The notes beneath the pieces were generated by a model. That model did no database searches. It had not been told where the DNA came from and was given only the letters and a program-made list of their open reading frames with translations. Positions 7,776-14,595 of a DNA stretch of 38,396 bases are shown here, piece after piece (the first letter of the stretch is position 1; every line of letters begins with the position of its first letter). The DNA lies in the NCBI GenBank assembly GCA_013822735.1, contig PNKZ01000034.1, positions 1 through 38,396 of the forward strand. The letters run 5' to 3'. Source of the DNA: Pirellula sp. GTDB lineage: Bacteria; Planctomycetota; Planctomycetia; Pirellulales; PNKZ01. The translations under genes were made by a program, and so were the position numbers.

Positions 7776-8261
7776 ATGTCGACCGTCGCTCGCGTTCTCA
7801 CCGACGAAATGATCGAGGCCATCAAGGCCTACATTCCGCGCTACCCGTCGAAGCAGGCGGTCACGCTGCCGGCGTTGCATATCGTCAACGATCGGCTGCG
7901 CTACGTGCCGCTGCAGGCGATTGTCGAGATCGCCGAAATCCTCGAGCTTGCTCCGGCACAAGTGCAGGACACGCTGAGCTTCTACGGCTACTTCAAGCAA
8001 GATAAGCCGCACGGCGAAATCCGTGCTTGGGTCTGCCGCTCCGTATCGTGCGCATTGCGTGGCGCCGATGAGTTGCTCGAACATATGTGCCACAAAGCGG
8101 GGCTCAAGCCGGGCGAAACCTCGGCCAACGGCAAGCTGACGATTGAGTTCGGCGAGTGCTTAGGGGCGTGCGAAATGGCTCCCTGCATTCTCGAAGGGGA
8201 AGAACTCGTGGCGGACGTTACTCACGAAAAGGCCGACGCGCTGTTGGCGAAGTACAAGTAA
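7776..8261 (+). CDS. nuoE: NADH-quinone oxidoreductase subunit E (24-kDa, 2Fe-2S)
   Basis: A 161-residue subunit of the NADH-dehydrogenase module carrying the off-pathway 2Fe-2S cluster N1a. All four ligands are present: Cys87 and Cys92 (CRSVSC), Cys128 and Cys132 (ECLGAC). The helical N-terminal domain occupies about residues 1-75 and the thioredoxin-like domain the rest. ATG 7776 is two bases after the nuoD stop; an upstream frame extension to 7650 would overlap nuoD and is not supported. A palindromic repeat separates it from nuoF. Confidence 0.96.
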   Translation: MSTVARVLTDEMIEAIKAYIPRYPSKQAVTLPALHIVNDRLRYVPLQAIVEIAEILELAPAQVQDTLSFYGYFKQDKPHGEIRAWVCRSVSCALRGADELLEHMCHKAGLKPGETSANGKLTIEFGECLGACEMAPCILEGEELVADVTHEKADALLAKYK

Positions 8262-8263
8262 TT

Positions 8264-8322
8264 ATTTAGCCGCGTCGCTTGTCGACGCGCGACGACCGCG
8301 GAGACAAGCTCCGCGGCTAAAT
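8264..8322. repeat. Palindromic repeat inside the nuo operon (nuoE-nuoF)
   Basis: ATTTAGCCGCG (8264-8274) is the exact reverse complement of CGCGGCTAAAT (8312-8322). After a 2x2 mismatch, GCTTGTC (8277-8283) pairs with GACAAGC (8303-8309). The whole forms a two-part stem with a GC-rich loop of 19 bases. It fills nearly all of the nuoE-nuoF gap, starting three bases after the nuoE stop and ending just before the nuoF ribosome site. No T-run follows, so full termination is unlikely. Confidence 0.65.
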
Positions 8323-8337
8323 GAATAGGACACGACT

Positions 8338-9693
8338 GTGGCGAAATTTGAACCGGTCTTGATGGCCAACATGCACAAAGCCGACTCGCACACCCTCAAG
8401 GTGTACGAAGCCGGCGGCGGCTATCGCGGCCTGCGCAAAGCGCTCAAGGAAATGACGCCGGATCAGGTGACGGAAACCGTCAAAGCCAGCGGCCTGCGCG
8501 GTCGTGGCGGCGCCGGTTTTCCGACGGGTCTCAAGTGGACGTTCTTGCCGAAGAACCATCCCGGCCCGATCTACATGTGCATCAACGCCGACGAGAGCGA
8601 GCCGGGCACGTTCAACAATCGCTACCTGATGGAGCTCGATCCGCATCAGGTGATCGAAGGAATTATCCTCAGCTGCTACGCGACGAAGGCCGTCACCGCG
8701 TACCTCTATATTCGCGTCGAGTATCCGCTCTCGCGCCGCCGATTGCAGTCGGCTATCGACGAATGCTACGCCGCAGGACTGCTCGGCAAGAACATTCTCG
8801 GCACCTCGTTCTCGCTCGACATCTTCATCCATGTCGGCGCGGCCGCTTATATTTGCGGCGAAGAAACCGGACTGATCGAGAGCCTCGAGGGGAAGCGCGC
8901 TTGGCCGCGCATTAAGCCGCCGTTCCCGGCCATCGAAGGAGTGTTCCGCAAGCCGACGGTCGTCAATAACATCGAGACGGCCGCCTGCGTGACGCAAATC
9001 ATCGATCGCGGCGCCGACTGGTTTAAGACCATCGGCGTCCCGGCCGACCCCAAGAACCCACGCGATCCCGGCAGCTACGGCCCGAAGCTTTATTGCTTAA
9101 GCGGGCACGTCAACAAGCCCGGCTGCTACGAAGCGCCGCTCGGCATCACTTGCCGCGAGCTCATCAACGAATATGGCGAAGGCATTTGGAAAGGTCGCAA
9201 AGGCAAAGCGGCCATTCCCGGCGGCATCAGCATGGGCCTGCTCACCGAGGCGGAGTTCGACACGCCGCTCGATTTCGCAGGGCCGGGTAAGGTCGGCTGC
9301 CTAGGGCTTGGTACGGCCGCGGTCGTCGTCATGGACGAGACCGTGAACATGGTCGACTTCCTGCACAACAGTTGCCGCTTCTTCGCTCACGAAAGCTGCG
9401 GGCAATGCACGCCGTGTCGCGAAGGAACGCACTGGTCGCTCACGATGCTCGAGCGGATCAAGGCCGGCAAGGGCCGCTTGAAAGATCTCGATTTGTTGCT
9501 CGAGATCGGCGACTCGATCGGCATCATCCCCGGCACCACGATCTGCGGCCTCAGCGACGGCGCGGCCTGGCCGATTAAGAACGCCATCCGCAAGTTCCGC
9601 GGCGATTTCGAAGAGTATATCAAGCGCACGAACCCCAACGGCTACATGGTCACCGAACCGGTGCCAGCGTTGCTTCAGCTCGGCGCGCATTAG
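8338..9693 (+). CDS. nuoF: NADH-quinone oxidoreductase subunit F (51-kDa, FMN/NADH)
   Basis: A 451-residue subunit that binds NADH and FMN and passes electrons to cluster N3. Visible motifs are GRGGAGFPTGLKW (FMN/NADH site), the acidic NADESEPGTF, GAAAYICGEETGLIESLEG, and the N3 ligands Cys354, Cys357, Cys360 (SCGQCTPCREG) plus Cys403 (TTICGL). The start is GTG 8338, with AGGA seven bases upstream at 8327-8330 immediately after the palindromic repeat. About 25 residues precede the conserved core, as is usual. Electron entry for the whole complex depends on this subunit. Confidence 0.97.
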   Translation: MAKFEPVLMANMHKADSHTLKVYEAGGGYRGLRKALKEMTPDQVTETVKASGLRGRGGAGFPTGLKWTFLPKNHPGPIYMCINADESEPGTFNNRYLMELDPHQVIEGIILSCYATKAVTAYLYIRVEYPLSRRRLQSAIDECYAAGLLGKNILGTSFSLDIFIHVGAAAYICGEETGLIESLEGKRAWPRIKPPFPAIEGVFRKPTVVNNIETAACVTQIIDRGADWFKTIGVPADPKNPRDPGSYGPKLYCLSGHVNKPGCYEAPLGITCRELINEYGEGIWKGRKGKAAIPGGISMGLLTEAEFDTPLDFAGPGKVGCLGLGTAAVVVMDETVNMVDFLHNSCRFFAHESCGQCTPCREGTHWSLTMLERIKAGKGRLKDLDLLLEIGDSIGIIPGTTICGLSDGAAWPIKNAIRKFRGDFEEYIKRTNPNGYMVTEPVPALLQLGAH

Positions 9694-9726
9694 TTTCCTG
9701 ACAAAGATTTTCAGACAACGAATTTT

Positions 9727-9757
9727 CACCACAGAGACACGGAGGACACGGAGAAGA
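9727..9757. repeat. Interspersed repeat fragment (CACCACAGAGACACGGAG type)
   Basis: The purine-rich CACCACAGAGACACGGAG, followed by GACACGGAGAAG, contains a near-tandem GACACGGAG. I recognise this kind of sequence as a common intergenic repeat in planctomycete genomes, from memory. It lies in the 116-base nuoF-nuoG gap, which shows nothing else. Confidence 0.45.
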
Positions 9758-9809
9758 AGTTGATTGCGAAGTGCAATCCTCATCGTGACGTCCGTGGTGA
9801 TCGCAAGAT

Positions 9810-11447
9810 ATGGGCACTGTATTAGTCGACGGAATTGAAGTACCGGTAGCCGACAACGAACGCCTCAACGGCATTCAGGCCGCCGAACGCGCGGGCATCG
9901 ACATCCCGCACTATTGCTGGCATGCGGGCCTTTCCGTCGTGGCGAGCTGCCGCATGTGCTTGGTGGAGCAAGGGACGAAAGATCCCGCGACCGGCAAGAT
10001 CACAATGATCCCGAAGGTTGTGCCCGCCTGTCAGACGCCGGCGAAAGACGGCACGGTGTTCATCACCAATAGCGACAAGGTCAAGCAGTGCCGCGCTCAG
10101 GTCGAAGAGGCGTTGTTGATCGACCACCCGATCGACTGCCCCATCTGCGACAAGGCCGGCGAATGCCGCCTGCAAGATTACTACTTCGAACATGGTCAGC
10201 CGGAACGTCGTGCCGACATCCGGCCGTTCCACAGCCCAAAGCGCGAAATGGGGGACACGGTCACCCTGTTCGTCGACCGCTGCGTGATGTGCACGCGTTG
10301 CGTCCGTTTCACGCGTGAGATCACCGGCACCAGCGAACTAATGGTGACCAATCGCGGCAGCCACGAAGAGATCGACGTCTTCCCCGGCTTCCCCTTGGCG
10401 AACAAGATGTCCGGCAACGTCGTCGACCTTTGTCCCGTGGGTGCGCTAGGGGACAAAGACTTCATGTACCAGCAACGCGTTTGGTTTATGAAGTCGCACG
10501 ACGGCATTTGCACCGGCTGCTCGACCGGCTGCAATATCGAAGTCGAGGAGAATCAAGACCGCGTCTACCGCTTGAAGCCGCGCGAGAACGCGCAGGTAAA
10601 TCAATGGTGGATGTGCGACGAAGGCCGATACGGCTATCACCACGTGCACGCGGAGGATCGTCAGGTCGGTCCGCGACGTCGCGAAGGCGACAAGTATGTG
10701 AACATCGAGTGGAACACCGTCACGGCGGAGATGAAGGCCAAACTGACCGCCGCAGGCCGCATCGGTGCCGTGATTTCGCCGCATCTCACGATCGAAGAAG
10801 CGTACCTACTCATCAAGTATGTGCGCTCGATCGATCCTGCCGCGGTGCTCGCGCTCGGGCCGGTGCCGGTCATCGGCACGGACGAACGCTTCCCCAACGG
10901 CTTCACGATCCATGCCGAAAAGGCGCCGAACCGCCGCGGCATTGAGATGTTGCTCGCGCATTTCGGCGGCAAGGTGTTGAGCTTCGTCGATTTCCAAAAG
11001 GAGCTCGACGCCAAGACGCTCCGCGCCGTTTGGGTTTCGGCGGGCTACAAGAAATCCGATTGGAACGACGAAACCACGGCGCGCAAATTTGCCGGCCTCG
11101 ACGTGCTCGTTGTCCAAGATTTGTTTTCGTCGCCGCTGTGGAATATGGCGACGTATCAACTTCCGGGCGGCTCTTTTGCCGAGCGTGAAGGTTCGTACGT
11201 CAATTTCCAAGATCGTCTGCAGACCGCGAAGTTTGCGATTCGCCCGCCGGTGGGCGCTTGGGTCGAAGGGCAGCTTTACTGGCGCTTGCTCGAACGGCCG
11301 GGGCTCTACCAAAGTCGCAAGGTGCTCACCGAAGCCGCGGCCGAAGTTACCGCCTTGCATTTGGCGCTAGGGGGCGTGCCGCCGACGGGGCTCGATCTCC
11401 GTGCGAATCAGCTTGCCGGTGAAAAGAAGGAAGCTGCAACCGTTTAG
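9810..11447 (+). CDS. nuoG: NADH-quinone oxidoreductase subunit G, short form with N7 ligands
   Basis: A 545-residue Fe-S subunit that carries electrons from NuoF towards NuoI. Ligands are visible for N1b (Cys36, Cys47, Cys50, Cys74), N5 (His106, Cys110, Cys113, Cys119) and N4 (Cys158, Cys161, Cys164, Cys208). Cys234, Cys237, Cys241 and Cys269 form CxxCxxxC-x27-C, the pattern of the extra cluster N7 found only in some bacteria. The molybdopterin-oxidoreductase-like region from about 225 is short: bacterial NuoG is commonly 680-900 residues. No frameshift is apparent, because the reading frame ends cleanly and nuoH follows after 53 bases. ATG 9810 gives a normal ferredoxin-like N-terminus. Confidence 0.95.
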   Translation: MGTVLVDGIEVPVADNERLNGIQAAERAGIDIPHYCWHAGLSVVASCRMCLVEQGTKDPATGKITMIPKVVPACQTPAKDGTVFITNSDKVKQCRAQVEEALLIDHPIDCPICDKAGECRLQDYYFEHGQPERRADIRPFHSPKREMGDTVTLFVDRCVMCTRCVRFTREITGTSELMVTNRGSHEEIDVFPGFPLANKMSGNVVDLCPVGALGDKDFMYQQRVWFMKSHDGICTGCSTGCNIEVEENQDRVYRLKPRENAQVNQWWMCDEGRYGYHHVHAEDRQVGPRRREGDKYVNIEWNTVTAEMKAKLTAAGRIGAVISPHLTIEEAYLLIKYVRSIDPAAVLALGPVPVIGTDERFPNGFTIHAEKAPNRRGIEMLLAHFGGKVLSFVDFQKELDAKTLRAVWVSAGYKKSDWNDETTARKFAGLDVLVVQDLFSSPLWNMATYQLPGGSFAEREGSYVNFQDRLQTAKFAIRPPVGAWVEGQLYWRLLERPGLYQSRKVLTEAAAEVTALHLALGGVPPTGLDLRANQLAGEKKEAATV

Positions 11448-11500
11448 TCCGCCTGCGATTCGCAATAGCCGTCCCCAATACATCCCTACAAAGTTTCGCA

Positions 11501-12772
11501 ATGCTCGCTATTTCCATCGAAGCCCTCATTAAGATCGCGCTGCTGGTCGGCGGTTTGATGACCGGGGCGGCGTACTTCGTTCTGCTCGAGCGATGGATCG
11601 CCGCTTGGGTGCAAGACCGCAAAGGCCCGAATCGCGTCGGCATACCGCTTACGAAGATCAAGCTCTTCGGCCTCGGGCAACCGCTGGCCGACGGCCTGAA
11701 GTTCATCTTCAAGGAAGAGGCGACGCCCCGACACGTCGACAAGGTGCTCTTCACGCTCGCGCCGATTTCGATTCTCGCCGCAGCGCTGGCGATCTACGCC
11801 GTGATTCCGTTCGGCAGCGTGTTGCCGAAAGACGGTGTCCCGGGCGTCGATCATCAAATCAATCTCATCGTCGCACCCGGCATCGACGTCGGCATGATCT
11901 ACATGTTCGCCCTGTCGAGCATCGCCGTTTACGGCGTGATTCTCGGCGGTTGGGCCAGCAATAGCAAATACAGCCTCCTCGGCGGATTGCGATCGAGCGC
12001 GCAGCTCATCGCGTATGAGCTTCCGATGGGCTTGGCGATCGTCGGCGTCGTGCTGATGACCGGCTCGATGCGTTTGGAAGAGGTGATCGGCGTGCAGGCC
12101 TCGACCGGCACCTGGTTCGCCTTCTCGCAACCGCTCGGCTTCGTGATTTTCGTCGTCGCCTCGTTTGCCGAAGCGGCGCGCTTGCCCTTCGATCTTCCGG
12201 AAGCGGAACAAGAGCTCGTCGGCGGTTATCACACCGAATACGCCGGCATGCGGCTGATCATGTATCTCATCGCCGAATTCTTGCACATGATCACGGCGTC
12301 GTTCCTTATCGCCATACTCTTCCTCGGCGGTTGGCATTTCTGGGGCATCACCGGCGGCAGCAGCACCGACGTCACTTGGTTCCAAGCGATCGCCCGCATC
12401 GTGGTGCTGAACGTCAAGATTTTCGCGATCATCGTGTTCTTCATGCTCGCTCGCTGGAGCTGGCCGCGGTTCCGCTTCGATCAACTCATGTCGCTGGCCT
12501 GGAAAGTGATGCTGCCGCTCGGCCTGGTGAATCTGGTCGCGGTCGCCTGCCTCGTCGAATACCAGCCTGTGCTCGAATCGAAGCTCGGATCGCTCGGCAT
12601 CACCGCCGCCATGTGGGCCATCGCCTTCGTGGCTTGGATCGCGGCCGGCATTCTCGCTCCGCTCCACTCCGACAATTCCGCTCGCAAAGATAATTTCGTG
12701 CTCGACGCCGAACGCCGCAATCGCGGCCTCCGTCCCGGTATTGCCGGCCCGAGTGCCACAGGACCTTACTAA
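11501..12772 (+). CDS. nuoH: NADH-quinone oxidoreductase subunit H
   Basis: A 423-residue membrane subunit linking the peripheral arm to the proton pumps and forming most of the quinone tunnel. Family motifs are ERWIAAWVQDRKGPNRVG (residues 30-47), QPLADGLKFIFKEE and the loop EAARLPFDLPEAEQELVGGYHTEY near 223-247. Eight or nine transmembrane helices can be traced. It is longer than the 325 residues of the Escherichia coli protein, partly from a hydrophilic C-terminal tail rich in Arg and Asn (from about 385). Its stop codon shares one base with the nuoI start (TAATG), so the two are translationally coupled. Confidence 0.96.
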   Translation: MLAISIEALIKIALLVGGLMTGAAYFVLLERWIAAWVQDRKGPNRVGIPLTKIKLFGLGQPLADGLKFIFKEEATPRHVDKVLFTLAPISILAAALAIYAVIPFGSVLPKDGVPGVDHQINLIVAPGIDVGMIYMFALSSIAVYGVILGGWASNSKYSLLGGLRSSAQLIAYELPMGLAIVGVVLMTGSMRLEEVIGVQASTGTWFAFSQPLGFVIFVVASFAEAARLPFDLPEAEQELVGGYHTEYAGMRLIMYLIAEFLHMITASFLIAILFLGGWHFWGITGGSSTDVTWFQAIARIVVLNVKIFAIIVFFMLARWSWPRFRFDQLMSLAWKVMLPLGLVNLVAVACLVEYQPVLESKLGSLGITAAMWAIAFVAWIAAGILAPLHSDNSARKDNFVLDAERRNRGLRPGIAGPSATGPY

Positions 12773-13305
12773 TGAAACCCGACGACGCCCAAGTGAATTG
12801 GGTCGAAGAGCCGAAGCTGGGGCTGACGGGCAAGATGTACTTGCCTCTCATTTTCAGCGGATTGGCCGTCACGACCAAGCATCTCTTCGGCCCGAAGATG
12901 ACGGTGAGCTTCCCCGAGCAGCGGCCGGAAATCGGCAACCCGCTGATCTATCGCGGCGTGCACCGGCTGAACAAAGACGAGCAAGGGCGCGTGAAGTGCG
13001 TCGCGTGCTTCCTTTGCGCCACGGCCTGCCCCGCGCACTGTATCGACATCATCGCCGCGCCAAGCCCCTGGCCGGATCGCGATAAGTATTGCGAGAGTTT
13101 TACGATCGACGAACTCCGCTGCATCTTTTGCGGCATGTGCGAAGAAGCTTGTCCGGTCGACGCCGTTGAACTCACGAGCTTGTTCGACCTGACGGGCCGC
13201 AGCCGCGAAGAGATGATCTTCGACAAAGAAAAACTACTGAGCGTGTACGACATGACGAAAGACGCCGAGCCGATGAAGTCGCGCGTCATGGGAGCGTCCC
13301 CATGA
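12772..13305 (+). CDS. nuoI: NADH-quinone oxidoreductase subunit I (two 4Fe-4S)
   Basis: A 177-residue ferredoxin-like subunit that carries clusters N6a and N6b and hands electrons to N2 in NuoB. Both binding motifs are complete: Cys76, Cys79, Cys82, Cys86 (CVACFLCATACP) and Cys117, Cys120, Cys123, Cys127 (CIFCGMCEEACP). The Cys ending the second motif completes the first cluster and the reverse, as in all 8Fe ferredoxins. The N-terminal segment FSGLAVTTKHLFG is the usual amphipathic anchor. ATG overlaps the nuoH stop by one base; the gene overlaps nuoJ by four (ATGA). Confidence 0.97.
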   Translation: MKPDDAQVNWVEEPKLGLTGKMYLPLIFSGLAVTTKHLFGPKMTVSFPEQRPEIGNPLIYRGVHRLNKDEQGRVKCVACFLCATACPAHCIDIIAAPSPWPDRDKYCESFTIDELRCIFCGMCEEACPVDAVELTSLFDLTGRSREEMIFDKEKLLSVYDMTKDAEPMKSRVMGASP

Positions 13306-14075
13306 CCGGAATCGACAACATCACTCTCATCGCTTCGCTGCTGTTAGGCCTGGGCCTGTGGATGCTGCTGCCGCGCGGTTCGTCGCGCGGCAAGGCGTTC
13401 GGCCTCGTACTCACGACGGCGGCCATGGGGCTGTTTGCCTATAAGCTCTTTCCGCTCGACGACCTCGTGAGCGACGCCGTGTTCTACGTCATGACGGCCG
13501 TCACGTTGGTGTCGGCCGTTGGCGCCGTCACGATGCGGAGCCCCGTGTATTGTGCCATTTGGTTCGCGCTCACGCTGCTCGGCACCGCAGGCTTGTTCTT
13601 CTTCCAAGGGGCGCAGTTTCTCGGCGTGGCGACCATCGTCGTTTATGCCGGGGCAATCCTCGTCACGTTTCTCTTCGTGCTCATGCTCTGCAATCCCGAG
13701 GGAGACTCGCTCTACGACCGGTTGAGCTTCGAGGCCGGCATCTCGTCGATCACCGGAGCGCTCCTGGTCGGTTTGCTCACTTGGACGGCCGCCGCCACGG
13801 TATTCGGCGACGCTAAGGCTGTCGCTGCCAAGCCCGCCGAAGGCCCGGCGCCGATTGCGTTCGCAAGCTCATACGAAGCGCAAGGCAAGAGCATTCTCAC
13901 GGACCACCACGTCGAGCGGCTCGGCATGGAACTCTTCACGCGGCATCTGCTGGCCGTCGAAGTTGCCGGCACCTTGCTCTTGGTCGCTCTGGTCGGAGCC
14001 GTCGCCATCGTCGCCCACAGTCGTCCTGCCGATGAACTCGGCCCTGCCACGGAGGAGGGCCGCCGCAATGCCTAA
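13302..14075 (+). CDS. nuoJ: NADH-quinone oxidoreductase subunit J
   Basis: A 257-residue membrane subunit that contacts NuoA, NuoH and NuoK. Hydrophobic helices are visible near residues 5-20, 25-42, 53-71, 82-100, 105-125 and 143-165, with one more near 219-240. The conserved region reads RSPVYCAIWFALTLLGTAGLFFFQGAQFLGVATIVVYAGAILVTFLFVLML. A hydrophilic segment of some 50 residues (about 170-218, KAVAAKPAEGPAPIAF and onwards) separates the last helix from the core, making the protein longer than the usual 165-200 residues. It starts on the nuoI stop (ATGA) and overlaps nuoK by eight bases. Confidence 0.95.
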   Translation: MTGIDNITLIASLLLGLGLWMLLPRGSSRGKAFGLVLTTAAMGLFAYKLFPLDDLVSDAVFYVMTAVTLVSAVGAVTMRSPVYCAIWFALTLLGTAGLFFFQGAQFLGVATIVVYAGAILVTFLFVLMLCNPEGDSLYDRLSFEAGISSITGALLVGLLTWTAAATVFGDAKAVAAKPAEGPAPIAFASSYEAQGKSILTDHHVERLGMELFTRHLLAVEVAGTLLLVALVGAVAIVAHSRPADELGPATEEGRRNA

Positions 14076-14535
14076 CGAATTCGATCATGCACTCGCCGAA
14101 ATCCATCTCCTGCAAAACTACCTGCTCATCGGCGCCGTTCTGTTCACCGTCGGGCTAGTCGGCTTCCTCGCGCGGCGGAACATGATCGTCATGTTTCTCG
14201 CCGCCGAAATGATGCTGCAAGGCGTTTCGGTCAGCCTCGTCGGTTGGGGACGTTTCCACAACGACTGGGGCGGCCAGATGCTCGTCATCTTCATTCTCAC
14301 CGTCGCGGCCTGCGAAGCGGCCATCGCGTTGGCGCTGATTCAGATGCTCTTTCAACGCAGCGGCAACCTCGATATCGCCATCTGGCAGCGGCTGCGCGAA
14401 GAAAACCAACCGGCCTACGTCGATCGCGAGATTCCCGAAGATTTCGATCCCAAGCAAGTCTTCCCGACCCTCACGCCGGCCGGCATCGATCCGCATATTC
14501 GCGAAGAAGAAACCATTCACCGGACGCACGTTTAG
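14068..14535 (+). CDS. nuoK: NADH-quinone oxidoreductase subunit K with long C-terminal tail
   Basis: A 155-residue antiporter-like membrane subunit. Three helices lie near residues 17-34, 38-60 and 69-94, and the two proton-channel glutamates are in place: Glu47 (AAEMML) and Glu83 (ACEAA), equivalent to Glu36 and Glu72 of Escherichia coli. Typical NuoK ends near residue 100. Here a hydrophilic tail of about 57 residues follows (98-155), rich in Glu, Asp, Pro and Arg. A strong GGAGGAGGG ribosome site lies inside the end of nuoJ, with an eight-base overlap. The tail continues in frame with normal codon use, so it is not a read-through artefact of a missed stop. Confidence 0.95.
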   Translation: MPNEFDHALAEIHLLQNYLLIGAVLFTVGLVGFLARRNMIVMFLAAEMMLQGVSVSLVGWGRFHNDWGGQMLVIFILTVAACEAAIALALIQMLFQRSGNLDIAIWQRLREENQPAYVDREIPEDFDPKQVFPTLTPAGIDPHIREEETIHRTHV

Positions 14536-14595
14536 TCACTTTCACGCTCCCGGCACTCACACATCGAACCGTCGCTCGCGCGGCGCGGAATTGGA

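Noticed and set aside
9810-11447. Possible frameshift or truncation of nuoG because it is short
   Set aside because: All four cluster motifs are intact, the frame ends normally, and nuoH follows after 53 bases with no leftover nuoG-like sequence.
11486-12667. Long minus-strand reading frame (393 codons) opposite nuoH
   Set aside because: Its composition (His-, Asp-, Arg-rich, low hydrophobicity) is that of an antisense shadow of a GC-rich membrane-protein gene; nuoH is certain.
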